A DNA stretch of 64,000 nt from CADEED01 sp043747835 (GCA_043747835.1 JAYTOK010000062.1:1-64000); one strand, 5' to 3'. Positions 25,815 through 35,109 are shown, counted from the first letter of the stretch. Notes: a model not told the origin generated them from the sequence alone. Numbers and translations: made by a program.

Positions 25815-28800
25815 TCAGAACGTGAGCTTCACGCCCGCGTAGAAGTAGCGGCCACGTGACTCGTAGATACCGCTGCCGCCGCCGGTGCCCGTGAGGCCCA
25901 GCGGCGGAACGCGATCCGCGAGGTTGTCGACGCCCAAGTACGCATTGACGGTGTCCGTCACGTCCATCGCAGCGCGAACGTCGTGATAGAACAGACCGTG
26001 GTAGTACTTCTTCGAGGCGTAGTCGTCGTTCTGCGGCGGGCGATCGCCCACCTGGGACCTGTCTTCCGCGAGGTTGATGAACTGCCGGCCGATGTAGCGC
26101 AACTGGTAACCGAACGTCAGCTTCCCGCTCTCGACGTTGGTGTTCCAGTTGAATGCGTTCTCCGGATCGCCGAGCTCGAGTAACACCTGGTCCGGACGAT
26201 TCGGATTCGCCGGATCGATGTAATCGTCGATCTGCAGCATCTTCGTGTAAACGAAGCGCGTATCGAAGCTACCCAGATTGCCGAGGTCACCCGCGTAACC
26301 GAGCTCGACGTCGAAGCCACGCGCCGTGGAGCTCGCGTAGTTGAACACCGTCTGCTGGAGCGTGCCATCGATGAGCGAGAACGGCGCGTTCGGCGTCTGC
26401 GGACCACCCGCGGCACCCCAGCGCTGGAACAGTCCGCAGAACGGATTGTTCAGATCCGGCGAGTCATAGCACGCGTCCATGATCTGCTGCGCGGTCGGCG
26501 CCGTGATCACCTGATCGATGTCGATGTCGAAGTAGTCGATCGACAGGTTCACGCCCTTTAGGAACGACGGCTGCCAGACGACGCCGAGCGTCAGAGAATC
26601 CGACGTTTCTTCCGTGAGGTTGGGGTTACCGCCGCTCAGGATTTCCGGCGTCGCCGTGTAGACGTGGTCATAGGTCACCGGAATGCCGGCCGCCGCGCAA
26701 TTCGCGCGACGCGTCGGCGAACCGCCGCCGATGAAGCGCGAGGAACACGGGTCGTTGATTCCGGCGAAGTTCTGACTCTGCTCCGAGTACAGATCGGACA
26801 AGTTCGGAGCGCGAACTGCGCGAGCGAGACCGGCGCGGAAGCGCAGGCCGTCGATCGGCATGTACTCGAGGCTGCCGTTGTACGCGAACACGCCACCGGT
26901 ATCGCCGTTGTACTCCGAGTAGCGGCCCGACAGGTTCAGTGTCAGCTCTTGCACCGCCGTCATCTCCGCGAGCAGCGGGATTCGGAACTCGGCGAAGAGT
27001 TCGTCGACCTTCTGCGTCGGCGGATCGAACAGGGGCAGCGCGTTGTAGAACGTGATGCCGCTCGACACGAGCTCGTCGGCCTCGAAGAAGGCCTTGTCTT
27101 CGCGATGCTCGAAGCCGACGGCGACGCCGATGGCGCCGGCCGGCAGCGAGAACCACGCGCTCGAATCGCCGGTCAGCGACGCGGTGAACGCCACCTGCTC
27201 GATCTTCGCGACCGACGTCGTGTCTTGCAGGATGTAGTCCTTCGCGGCCTGCGAGATGTTGCCTTGACCGAACGGGTTCAGCGGTTGGCACGCCGCGACA
27301 TCGCCGGCCAGCGTCGCGACCGCAAATGGGTTCAGCGCATCCCAAGCGAATGCCGCTGCCGGATCGATCTCCGAGCGGCAGACAATGTTGCCCGAGCCAT
27401 TCAGCGCGGAGTCCATCGCGAGATTGAAGCGCTGTTGGTTCATGTTGCCTTGAACGATCGTGTCCTCCTTGAACTTGCCGTAGTTGGCGGCGACTTCGTA
27501 GCTCCAGTTTTCGGAGACCTTGCCACCGACGCCCAGGACGATGCGCGCGGTCTCACGCGTCGCATCTTCCTGCCGAGGACCGAAATCCGCGAGGTTCCTG
27601 AACAGCGTGAACTGCGTCGCACCCGCGAGCGGAGCGAGGTTTGCCACCGCACGCGCGGCGTTGATCTGCGTGCGATTTGCGGCGGTGAGGTACGGGTTGT
27701 CGAAGCGCGGGCGCTCACGTGCACCGTCGTCCTGGGTCGTGCCACCCTGGAAGAACGCGGGGCCGCCGAAGCGCAGCGATTCCGTGCGCACGTATTTGGC
27801 CTCCACGAACGGTACGAAAGCCTCGGAGATCTCGAGGTTGCCGATCACGTTGAGGCTGTAGCGGTCGAGCTTCGGGTAGATCGCGAGTAGTTTGTCTTCG
27901 CGGTTGTTGGAGCCGTTGCCGCCGTTGAAGTTTCCGTTCGCTCCGAAGCCGATGCGAGTTCCAGTCTGCGGAACCAGCGAGCCTTCTGGCGTGAAGAGGA
28001 AGGCGCACGAGTACGGCACCCTGAAACCGGTCGTCGCACTGATGTTGGGACCGGCACCGCAAGGATAGAAGGATCCACCCATCGGTTGCGCGGGCGCGAT
28101 GAGTAGGCTGCCGCCGTTCGAGAACGTGGTGGCACGAACGTCGGAGTAGTAGTGGCGATCCGGAATGCCATCCGAGCCGTTCACGACACCCACACCGTTG
28201 AGCGGATCCTGCTGATCCAACACGAACAGACCCTGATGGGCCAGGTTGTCGCGATCCGAAGCGAAGAACGGTTCCTGCTTCGCGTATTCGAAGTTGACCG
28301 CGATGTTGCCGCGGTCGTCGAGGAAGTTAGTCCCCGCGAGCACGCTGGCGTAATAGTTGCCGCCATCGCCTTCGGCGCTCTGACCACCCTGGCCGCGGAA
28401 CTGCAGGCCTTCGAAGTCCTTCTTGAGCACGAAGTTCACGACACCGGCGATGGCGTCCGAGCCATACACGGCGGAGCTGCCGCCGGTCACGACGTCGATG
28501 CGTTCGATGAGGTCGGTGGGGAACGTGTTCACGTCCGGCGACACGGCGTTGCTCAGGATGTCCGAGCCGACGTGCCGGCGGCCGTTCACGAGAACCAACG
28601 TGCGCTGCGTGCCCAGGCCACGCAGGTCGAGCAGGTTCAGGCCGGTGGTGCCCAGGAAGCGGCTCGAGTTCGACTGGCTGAACGTGCTGCGCAGTGCCGG
28701 CAGGTCGTTGAGCAGGTCGCCCACTGACGTGCTGCCAGTTTCGAACAACTCTTCCGCCGACACGGTGGTGACGGGGACGGGCGATTCGAGATTGGGACGC

Positions 28801-28952
28801 GCGATGCGCGAACCCGTGACGACGACTTCATCGATATTTTTGTCAGCACCGGTCTGGTCCTGAGCAAGGAGCGTCGGTGACAGTGCCGCTGCGGACACGC
28901 CGCATAGCAAAGCCACCGCGCGGCGTAAGCCGCGATTGCGATTAAAGGACAT
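25815..28952 (-). CDS. TonB-dependent outer-membrane receptor (2)
   Basis: A 1045-residue receptor with signal peptide (about 1-30), TonB box region IDEVVVTGSRIARPN, plug domain (GTQRTLVLVNGRRHVGSD, GSDAIAGVVNFVL) and a beta-barrel ending YFYAGVKLTF. The ATG at 28952 has an excellent AGGAGGG site. It is of the same class as receptor 1, with a similar Cys-bearing loop (DPCSSRFIGG), and the two are probably diverged paralogues. The leader contains a nested inverted repeat. The terminator behind it indicates separate transcription. Substrate unknown. Confidence 0.93.
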   Translation of the reverse strand: MSFNRNRGLRRAVALLCGVSAAALSPTLLAQDQTGADKNIDEVVVTGSRIARPNLESPVPVTTVSAEELFETGSTSVGDLLNDLPALRSTFSQSNSSRFLGTTGLNLLDLRGLGTQRTLVLVNGRRHVGSDILSNAVSPDVNTFPTDLIERIDVVTGGSSAVYGSDAIAGVVNFVLKKDFEGLQFRGQGGQSAEGDGGNYYASVLAGTNFLDDRGNIAVNFEYAKQEPFFASDRDNLAHQGLFVLDQQDPLNGVGVVNGSDGIPDRHYYSDVRATTFSNGGSLLIAPAQPMGGSFYPCGAGPNISATTGFRVPYSCAFLFTPEGSLVPQTGTRIGFGANGNFNGGNGSNNREDKLLAIYPKLDRYSLNVIGNLEISEAFVPFVEAKYVRTESLRFGGPAFFQGGTTQDDGARERPRFDNPYLTAANRTQINAARAVANLAPLAGATQFTLFRNLADFGPRQEDATRETARIVLGVGGKVSENWSYEVAANYGKFKEDTIVQGNMNQQRFNLAMDSALNGSGNIVCRSEIDPAAAFAWDALNPFAVATLAGDVAACQPLNPFGQGNISQAAKDYILQDTTSVAKIEQVAFTASLTGDSSAWFSLPAGAIGVAVGFEHREDKAFFEADELVSSGITFYNALPLFDPPTQKVDELFAEFRIPLLAEMTAVQELTLNLSGRYSEYNGDTGGVFAYNGSLEYMPIDGLRFRAGLARAVRAPNLSDLYSEQSQNFAGINDPCSSRFIGGGSPTRRANCAAAGIPVTYDHVYTATPEILSGGNPNLTEETSDSLTLGVVWQPSFLKGVNLSIDYFDIDIDQVITAPTAQQIMDACYDSPDLNNPFCGLFQRWGAAGGPQTPNAPFSLIDGTLQQTVFNYASSTARGFDVELGYAGDLGNLGSFDTRFVYTKMLQIDDYIDPANPNRPDQVLLELGDPENAFNWNTNVESGKLTFGYQLRYIGRQFINLAEDRSQVGDRPPQNDDYASKKYYHGLFYHDVRAAMDVTDTVNAYLGVDNLADRVPPLGLTGTGGGSGIYESRGRYFYAGVKLTF

Positions 28953-29394
28953 GATCCCTCCTGCAAGAGAGTGAGCTGTTTTTGCCACGGCGATCGCTCT
29001 CGCCGCGCGAAACAGCTGATTTTTTAAGTTCCCCTTGATGCGCGCGTGCTGTTGTACGCACGCATCCGTGGCTGGAGCATAACAATCGCTGGGGAAAATG
29101 GAACGGCCGGCGCGATGAACCGAGTGGGCGGGATCGGGCCGGAAAATTGCGTTCCGGTAGGTTGGCTGGGGTTGTTCCCGAGGTCCAAAGCCAGCGGATT
29201 TGCGCGATTTTCCCCTGTTTTCCGCTTGTCGCGGAAAAGCAAACGGTTGAAGCCGCGCTCGGGGGCGGGGAATATCGGCAACCTCGCGCGGGTGTTATTC
29301 GCGTCGCGCGGCAGTGGCGCGAAATAAACCCCGGGGTGGGCGGGTCCGCTACCCGGCTTATGTTTGCAACTCAACCACAACTGCGGAGTACTCC
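28953..29394. other. 442-base divergent intergenic region between receptor 2 and bufA
   Basis: No gene is seen. It holds a nested inverted repeat in the receptor leader: AGCTGTTT (28974-28981) with AAACAGCT (29010-29017), enclosing CGGCGA and TCGCCG (28988-29005). A further perfect hairpin is TTTTCCGC (29218-29225) with GCGGAAAA (29231-29238). A candidate ECF-type promoter for the bufferin operon lies near the right end. The middle part has no other structure I can support. Confidence 0.7.
29321..29350 (+). promoter_or_regulatory. Candidate ECF-sigma promoter of the bufferin operon
   Basis: GAAATAAACC (29321-29330) followed by GTCCGCT (29344-29350) resembles the AAC-containing -35 and CGT-like -10 elements used by extracytoplasmic-function sigma factors. 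It lies 44 bases before the bufA ATG. No good sigma-70 promoter is visible in this stretch. ECF control is known for some bufferin-type operons (SigF in Caulobacter). The sigma gene at 35106 belongs to a FecI-type unit and need not be the regulator. Confidence 0.4.
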
Positions 29395-29652
29395 ATGAAC
29401 CTCAAGACCCTCGCCATCGCTTCGGCCGTCGGCAGCCTGCTCGCATTGGGCAGCGCCAGCGTGTCCGCCGCCGACGCCAAGGAAAAATGCTCGGGCGTCG
29501 TCAAGATGGGCCAGAACGACTGCGCGAATGCGAAGCACAGCTGCGCCGGCCAGGCGAAGACCGACAACGCCGCCGACGAGTGGAAGTACGTGCCGAAAGG
29601 CGAGTGCGAGAAAATGGGCGGCAAGGTCGTCGCCGCTGAAAAGGCGATGTAA
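29395..29652 (+). CDS. bufA: Bufferin precursor (DUF2282, metallophore RiPP)
   Basis: Precursor of a copper-binding, ribosomally made and post-translationally modified peptide. The 85-residue protein has a signal peptide ending near VSA (residue 25) and a mature core with four Cys (32, 43, 50, 71) in the family pattern KCSGVVKMGQNDC, HSCAG, VPKGEC. In characterised bufferins the central Cys pair is converted to thiooxazoles by the MNIO enzyme encoded next. The ATG has GGAG 6 bases upstream; bufB follows after 6 bases. The identification rests on the motif and the complete ABC gene order. Confidence 0.9.
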   Translation: MNLKTLAIASAVGSLLALGSASVSAADAKEKCSGVVKMGQNDCANAKHSCAGQAKTDNAADEWKYVPKGECEKMGGKVVAAEKAM

Positions 29653-29658
29653 CGACTC

Positions 29659-30516
29659 ATGACACGCCTCGATCCGCGAGGTGTGTCGCAAGGACCGATT
29701 CCGGCGCGTGCCGGAGTCGGTTTCCGCTCCATCCACCACGACGCGTTCTCGACCGGTCCCGCGGTCGGCTGGATCGAGGCGCACACCGAAAACTATTTCC
29801 ACGAGGGCGGCGCCGCAGCGCGCGCGCTCGAGCGCGCCCGCGCTAACTACCCGCTGTCGCTGCACGGTGTGGGGCTGGGGCTCGGCTCCGCCGACGGAAT
29901 CGACCTCGCCCACCTGGAGCAAGTGCGGCGCGCCATCCGCCGCTTCGAACCCGCGCTCGTGTCCGAACACGCCTGCTGGGGACACGCCGGCGGCGAGTGG
30001 TTCAACGACCTGCTGCCGTTGCCGTTCACCGACGAAGCCGCTGAAATCCTCGCGCGCCAGGTCGCGCAAGCACAGGATTTCCTGGGGTCGCAGCTACTCA
30101 TCGAAAATGTATCCGCCTACGTGACATTCGAGCATTCGCACCTGACGGAGTGGGAATTCCTGGCCGCGGTCGTTCAAGAGTCGGGCTGCGCGCTGCTGCT
30201 CGACGTCAACAATGTGTACGTGAGCTCGCGCAATCTCGGCCAGGACGCGCATGCGTTCATCCGGGGTCTGCCGCGCGCGGCCGTGCGCGAGATCCATCTG
30301 GCCGGTCATTCGAACAACGGCACCGTGCTCATCGACGATCACGGTTCGCGCGTGTGTGACGAAGTCTGGGAGCTCTACGACTTCACGCTCGCGCACGTCG
30401 GCGCGCGACCGACGCTCATCGAATGGGACAACGACATCCCGCCGGTGGAGACACTGGTTGCGGAAGCCGGGCGCGCTGACGAGATGCTGAGAATGGTTCA
30501 TGGCCTCGCTGCTTGA
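29659..30516 (+). CDS. bufB: MNIO-family bufferin-modifying enzyme (DUF692)
   Basis: Multinuclear non-heme iron oxidase that modifies Cys residues of the precursor. The 285-residue TIM-barrel protein has the DUF692 metal-ligand segments: WIEAHTENYF, SLHGVGLGLGS, VSEHACW, LIENVSAYV, LLLDVNNVYVS, REIHLAGHS, DDHGSRV and TLIEWDNDIP. Nearly all conserved His, Asp and Glu positions appear present. It lies 6 bases after bufA and overlaps bufC by 17 bases, so the three form one operon. The closest alternative is an MNIO acting on another peptide, but the DUF2282 neighbour argues for bufferin. Confidence 0.93.
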   Translation: MTRLDPRGVSQGPIPARAGVGFRSIHHDAFSTGPAVGWIEAHTENYFHEGGAAARALERARANYPLSLHGVGLGLGSADGIDLAHLEQVRRAIRRFEPALVSEHACWGHAGGEWFNDLLPLPFTDEAAEILARQVAQAQDFLGSQLLIENVSAYVTFEHSHLTEWEFLAAVVQESGCALLLDVNNVYVSSRNLGQDAHAFIRGLPRAAVREIHLAGHSNNGTVLIDDHGSRVCDEVWELYDFTLAHVGARPTLIEWDNDIPPVETLVAEAGRADEMLRMVHGLAA

Positions 30517-31258
30517 GCTGCAACGGTCGTTCGCCGCGTCGCTGCGCGACCCGCGCGCGGCCTGCGTCGTTACCCCGCCGGCAAACCTCGCGATCTACCG
30601 CAACAACGCGGAGTCCGCGTTTCGAGGCGCGCTGGAAATTTCCTTCCCCGTTTTGCGACGACGCGTCGGCGATGAATATTTCCGGCAACTCACTGTTCAG
30701 TACCGCCAGGATTTCCCGTCGCGTAGCGGAGACCTGCATTGGGCCGGCCGATCCTTCGCGGAATTCCTTACCCGCCAACTGAGTGTCGGCGATTACGCGT
30801 GGCTCACCGATCTCGCCCGTCTGGAATGGGCCTGCGAGGAAGCCGCTATCGTGACCGATCTTCCGGCCGCCGGACCTGAAGTCCTTGCGGCGTTCGCGCC
30901 GGATGAACTCGAACGAGTGCGGTTCGAGCTCCAGCCCTCGTTGCGACTCGTCTCTTCGCCGTTTCCGATCTTCAGCGTCTGGAAGGCAAACCAGACGGAA
31001 AATGCCTCACCCGTGGACCAATCCAAGGGTGGAGAGGCAGTTCTAGTTCGAGCGCGGCACGATGCCATCGAAGTTCAAGCCCTGGCCCCCGATCTGTTCT
31101 CTCATTTATACGCGACCGTCCTCGGCGCGACGCTGGGCGAAGCGATGACCACGGCGGCGTTGGACGAGAAGCGCCTTTCCAAAGTACTGGGGTTTCTTTT
31201 TAGCGAAGGCCTCGTGGTTTCCGCGACGCTGAAGGAAGGTCTTCGCGCAGAAAGTTAG
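30500..31258 (+). CDS. bufC: Bufferin biosynthesis partner protein (DUF2063, HvfC/BufC-like)
   Basis: A 252-residue protein with the DUF2063 N-terminal domain (LLELQRSFAASLRDP, LAIYRNNAESAFRGALEISFPVL) and a second half with DYAWLTDLARLEWACEEA. Such partners bind the precursor leader and present it to the MNIO enzyme. The ATG at 30500 overlaps the end of bufB. No DoxX-type bufD follows; a hairpin ends the operon. Confidence 0.88.
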   Translation: MASLLELQRSFAASLRDPRAACVVTPPANLAIYRNNAESAFRGALEISFPVLRRRVGDEYFRQLTVQYRQDFPSRSGDLHWAGRSFAEFLTRQLSVGDYAWLTDLARLEWACEEAAIVTDLPAAGPEVLAAFAPDELERVRFELQPSLRLVSSPFPIFSVWKANQTENASPVDQSKGGEAVLVRARHDAIEVQALAPDLFSHLYATVLGATLGEAMTTAALDEKRLSKVLGFLFSEGLVVSATLKEGLRAES

Positions 31259-31280
31259 ATTGTGCGCAGCGATGGGCAGA

Positions 31281-31325
31281 GGGTGGGGACATCGTCCTGA
31301 TGTGACCCCACCCCCCGCTTTTCTG
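31281..31325 (+). terminator. Hairpin terminator behind the bufferin operon
   Basis: GGGTGGGGACATC (31281-31293), loop GTCCT and GATGTGACCCCACCC (31299-31313) pair over 13 bases with a 2-base bulge, followed by CCCGCTTTTC. The U-run is short, so termination may be partial. The receptor gene convergent with it ends at 31360. Confidence 0.55.
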
Positions 31326-31359
31326 CCCCATCCATGGGGCATAACTCATGTATTCCGGC

Positions 31360-34101
31360 TCACTCGCCGAATCGCATTGCGGCGCGCAATCCGTAGGTTC
31401 GCGGCGCATCGAAGAACGCGCGGGCGACACCTGGAAACCCTGCAACGCCGCCGGTGCCCGGCTGGTTGCCGCGCAGGTCGACGTTGTTCTTGACCGCCTC
31501 ATCCTCGACGTTTCGCACGAAGGCTTCGATGGACCAGTTGGCCGTTGCTTCGTAGCGCAGGGAAAGGTCAGTTCGGGTGCAGGCTTCCTGCCTGTCGGAG
31601 CGCCGGTTGAAGTCCGTCAGAAACATTTCGCTCTGGTACTTTGTTTGTAGACGCGGCACGAGCCGGGCTCCGCTATCGAGCCGGAACGAATGTTCGTAAA
31701 CCAGGGCGCCGGTATAGGTCGGTGCGAAGGGCAGAGTGTTGCCACGCAGGTTGATCGCGGGCGTCAGGGGGTCGTTCGGGACGTAGTACTGCGAATCGAC
31801 GGTGGGGAAGTCCCGGTACTCGGAGCTGAGATATGTGAAGACCGCCTGCAGCTCGCCTGCCTCGTCGGGTTTCCACAGCAGCTCCGATTCGACGCCCACG
31901 ATGCGCGCGCGGGTGGCGTTGCGCGTGACCAGCTGATAGGTGTCGAGCGCGCCCCACTCGAGTCGAGCGCGCAGGATGTCTGAGTAGTCGGAATAGAAGC
32001 CGACAGTGTTCAAGGCCATCGCGCCATCCAGCAAACTCGCCTTGATCCCGAGTTCGTAGTTCACCACCTGCTCGGGATCAGCGTCGCCGCCGCCATCCTG
32101 GATGACGCCGGACTTGAAGCCGGTGCTCGTGAGCACGTACGCGAGCAGCCGATCCGAGACGTCGTGCTCGACGCGCGCCATGTAGGTGATCTTCGACCAG
32201 TGCTTGCTCGCGTCGTTGTGCGCGGTGACGCGGCAGGAGCCCGGCACCGCGACGGGTGAATCCGGGTTCGGCGCGAACGGAATGTCGCGCGTCGCGATAC
32301 GCGCGAGATGGAAGCCGCCGTTGCCGAGCGTCGCATACGGCCCCGGACACACGACGTTCATGCCGCCGCGATCCCGCTTCGTGTCGTAGGTGTAACGCGC
32401 ACCGCCGCTGAATCGCAGCGTATCCCGCGCCTGCCAGGTAACTTGTCCGAATCCCGCCCACGCCGCGAGGCGGCGCTGCGGCTGCAGATACGACTGCGCG
32501 TACCGCATGTCACCCGCGTCAGCCGCACCCGGCACGCTGCCACGATCGTCCCCCAAGTCGATGTCGAACCGCATCGAGTTGTCTTCTTCGTAGAAGAACG
32601 CGCCGGCTATCCACTCGAGCGGGTCGCCGCCGAGGGGCTTCAGTTGCAGCTCGTGTTGTGTGGAGATGAACTCCGCTCCCTGCGTGCGCGATTCCGCCTG
32701 AAAAGTCGGGTGCACATAGGAGTAAGGAAGAGCGCGAATCTCAGGATCTTGCGCGAGACCCGCATCCTCGTCGCTCACGTTCGTGCGGGTCATTCGCGCC
32801 CATCCGAACCTGTACGTGAGCTCTAGATCGGCACCACCAGACGCGCTCAACAGGCGATCCACCCGCAAATGCAGCGTGTCGTTTTTCATGTCGAGCCGGC
32901 CCGGAGAACTGACCAATGCCGCCCGCAGCCCGTGGCCCGGCCGCGGAATGGGGCTCACGGGAATCGTGCCGGCGCCGCGATCGGCGAATCGCTCCGCGGA
33001 GGCGAACACTCGCCATTCCTCGTTGGGCTCCCACTGCCCCGATAGCCGAAGGGAAAGTTTGTCGCTGTCGTCATAGCGTGCCGTCGAGGTGCTGACCGTC
33101 GATCCTGGCAGGAATGCGATGTAGCCGTCGCGCTGCTCGAAGAACGCGGCGCCGCGCAAAGCGAAGGATTCGCCGGCGGCAAGATTGATGTGGCCTTTGA
33201 TTCGCGTGAGATCGTAGTTGCCGTGCGTGACATCGAGCGCGCCAAAGGTCTTGCCGAGCTCTGGCTTCGCGGTCAAGACGTTGATGACCCCCGCGTTCGC
33301 ATTGCGGCCGAACAGTGTTCCCTGCGGACCGCGCAGCACTTCGAGATGCTCGAGGTCGTGCATGACGATCGTCGCTCCCTGGGGTCGCGGCGAATAGAAG
33401 CCATCGACGTGGAATGCGACGGCGGCATCGCCGATCTCCGTGCGATTCGCGGATACGATTCCGCGCATCGCGAGATCGAACGCTGCCTGTGCCGAACTCG
33501 CGCCGATCTGCAGGTTCGGGATCAGCGTGGTCACGCTCTTGAGGTCGGTGATCTGCTGACGCTCGATCACGCGAGATCCGAGCGCGGTTACCGCAACGGC
33601 ACTGCGCTGCAAACTCTGATCGCGTTTTTCCGCGGTGACGGTGATCTCTTCGAACGGGCCGGCCATCGTTCTGACGTTGGCGGGCGTCGCGCGGTACCGC
33701 GCGCGTGGCGCGGGGTTTGCGGCTTCGGCAATTGCGCGTCGAACAGTCGCGGCGTCGGGCGCGCGCGCGATGGCGCGCCGGACGCTGATCGTGCGGGCGT
33801 TGATCACTTCATACGTGAGACCGGTTCCATCGAGCATGCGCGCGAGCGCATCGATGACGGAGAGCGACCCCGCGATGGCGTTGGTGCGTATGCCCTGCAC
33901 CGCGTTGAAGTCGAACAGGAGCTGCTGGCCGGACTGTTCACCGAAATCGGCGAGTCCGCTCGCGGCGTCCTGCGACTGGATGTGGAATTCGCGGGAGACA
34001 GGGAGATCGCTGGATTGCGCGAGAGCGGTCGCCGCGAACGCGGTGGACAGCAACGCCAGCAGCGCCCGGAAGACCGGTAGACGCACGCGCATCCGACCCA
34101 T
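31360..34101 (-). CDS. TonB-dependent receptor with STN signalling domain (FecA type)
   Basis: A 913-residue outer-membrane transducer. Signal peptide (about 1-28), an STN domain (about 37-110, FHIQSQDAASGLADFGEQSG) for contact with the anti-sigma factor, a TonB box and plug (EEITVTAEKRDQSLQ; LRGPQGTLFGRNANAGVINV), then a beta-barrel ending RAAMRFGE. With the FecR and sigma genes immediately upstream it forms a cell-surface signalling unit in which ligand uptake switches on transcription. The ligand is unknown; the barrel is of the siderophore or other organic-ligand type. Confidence 0.92.
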   Translation of the reverse strand: MGRMRVRLPVFRALLALLSTAFAATALAQSSDLPVSREFHIQSQDAASGLADFGEQSGQQLLFDFNAVQGIRTNAIAGSLSVIDALARMLDGTGLTYEVINARTISVRRAIARAPDAATVRRAIAEAANPAPRARYRATPANVRTMAGPFEEITVTAEKRDQSLQRSAVAVTALGSRVIERQQITDLKSVTTLIPNLQIGASSAQAAFDLAMRGIVSANRTEIGDAAVAFHVDGFYSPRPQGATIVMHDLEHLEVLRGPQGTLFGRNANAGVINVLTAKPELGKTFGALDVTHGNYDLTRIKGHINLAAGESFALRGAAFFEQRDGYIAFLPGSTVSTSTARYDDSDKLSLRLSGQWEPNEEWRVFASAERFADRGAGTIPVSPIPRPGHGLRAALVSSPGRLDMKNDTLHLRVDRLLSASGGADLELTYRFGWARMTRTNVSDEDAGLAQDPEIRALPYSYVHPTFQAESRTQGAEFISTQHELQLKPLGGDPLEWIAGAFFYEEDNSMRFDIDLGDDRGSVPGAADAGDMRYAQSYLQPQRRLAAWAGFGQVTWQARDTLRFSGGARYTYDTKRDRGGMNVVCPGPYATLGNGGFHLARIATRDIPFAPNPDSPVAVPGSCRVTAHNDASKHWSKITYMARVEHDVSDRLLAYVLTSTGFKSGVIQDGGGDADPEQVVNYELGIKASLLDGAMALNTVGFYSDYSDILRARLEWGALDTYQLVTRNATRARIVGVESELLWKPDEAGELQAVFTYLSSEYRDFPTVDSQYYVPNDPLTPAINLRGNTLPFAPTYTGALVYEHSFRLDSGARLVPRLQTKYQSEMFLTDFNRRSDRQEACTRTDLSLRYEATANWSIEAFVRNVEDEAVKNNVDLRGNQPGTGGVAGFPGVARAFFDAPRTYGLRAAMRFGE

Positions 34102-34161
34102 CGACCTAACCCCCTGACAATCCCTCGAGCACGGCCACGGCCATCGCCGCGGCCTCGCGAC

Positions 34162-35109
34162 TCAAGGCGATCTGAGAACGATGGCTTCCCCGGAGAACGG
34201 ATCGATGCGCAGATGGAATGCGCTCGCGAGTGCCGCGGCGAAACTCTCCGGATCGGTAGCGTTGAAGTTTCCACCGACACGCAACGCCGCGAGCGAAGGT
34301 TCGAACGCGAGCTGACGCTTGTTATATCGATTGAATTCGGCGATCGCCTCGGAGAGCGTTTCTCCCTGCAGGACGATGCGGCCCGATGTCCACGCGAGAC
34401 GTCTCGCCAGCAACTGCGGCTCGATGCGCGTCACCGACATGCGATCCGGCAGCACGATCGCGGCCTCGTTGGCATAGAGCGGCGGCGCGCGCCGCACCCG
34501 CTCGGACGCGATCGCGACGCGGCCCTCCGAGACGAGCACGTCCACCTGCGCCGGCGCGCGCAAGCGCACCGTGAACGCAGTGCCAAGCGCACGCACGTTG
34601 GCGCCCGCGGCGGTCACGACGAAGGGTCGCGCGCTGTCGGGCGCGACCTCGAAGCGGCCCTCACCGCGCTCGAGTTGGACTTCGCGCACACGACCGAGAC
34701 GCACGCGCACGGCGCTGTTCGTGTTGAGGTCGATGATGCTGCCGTCGTCGAGCTCTACACGCGAGAACCCGCCTACCAGCGTCTCGTATTGCTGCCAGTG
34801 GAAGTATTCGACGTACACCCACGCGCCGATGGCGAGCGAGAGCAAAGCCGCGCTCGCGGCAATGGCCATCGGCCAGGGTCGGCGGTGAACCTTGAGCAGG
34901 TCTGGATCCGCGCCGCGATCGAGCGGCTTGAGCTCGCGCAGGCGCTCGGACCTTTGCCACGCCGCTTCGAGTTTGAGGAATGCCACGCGATGGCGGATGT
35001 CGGCGTCGAGCCAGCGATCGAAATCGGGGTCGTTCGCGGCGTCACCGCGCGTGTCGCGCACGGCAAACCAGCGGCTTGCTTCTTCCGCGATGCGTTCCAC
35101 GGCGCTCAC
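34162..35109 (-). CDS. FecR-family anti-sigma/sigma-regulator
   Basis: A 315-residue inner-membrane regulator. The N-terminal cytoplasmic domain (FDRWLDADIRHRVAFLKLEAAW) is followed by one transmembrane helix (MAIAASAALLSLAIGAWVYV) and the periplasmic FecR domain (GGFSRVELDDGSIIDLNTNS, GEGRFEVAPDSARPFVVTA). The C-terminal part should contact the STN domain of the receptor. The GTG start at 35109 overlaps the sigma-factor stop (GTGA), so the long open frame upstream is not coding. Confidence 0.92.
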   Translation of the reverse strand: MSAVERIAEEASRWFAVRDTRGDAANDPDFDRWLDADIRHRVAFLKLEAAWQRSERLRELKPLDRGADPDLLKVHRRPWPMAIAASAALLSLAIGAWVYVEYFHWQQYETLVGGFSRVELDDGSIIDLNTNSAVRVRLGRVREVQLERGEGRFEVAPDSARPFVVTAAGANVRALGTAFTVRLRAPAQVDVLVSEGRVAIASERVRRAPPLYANEAAIVLPDRMSVTRIEPQLLARRLAWTSGRIVLQGETLSEAIAEFNRYNKRQLAFEPSLAALRVGGNFNATDPESFAAALASAFHLRIDPFSGEAIVLRSP

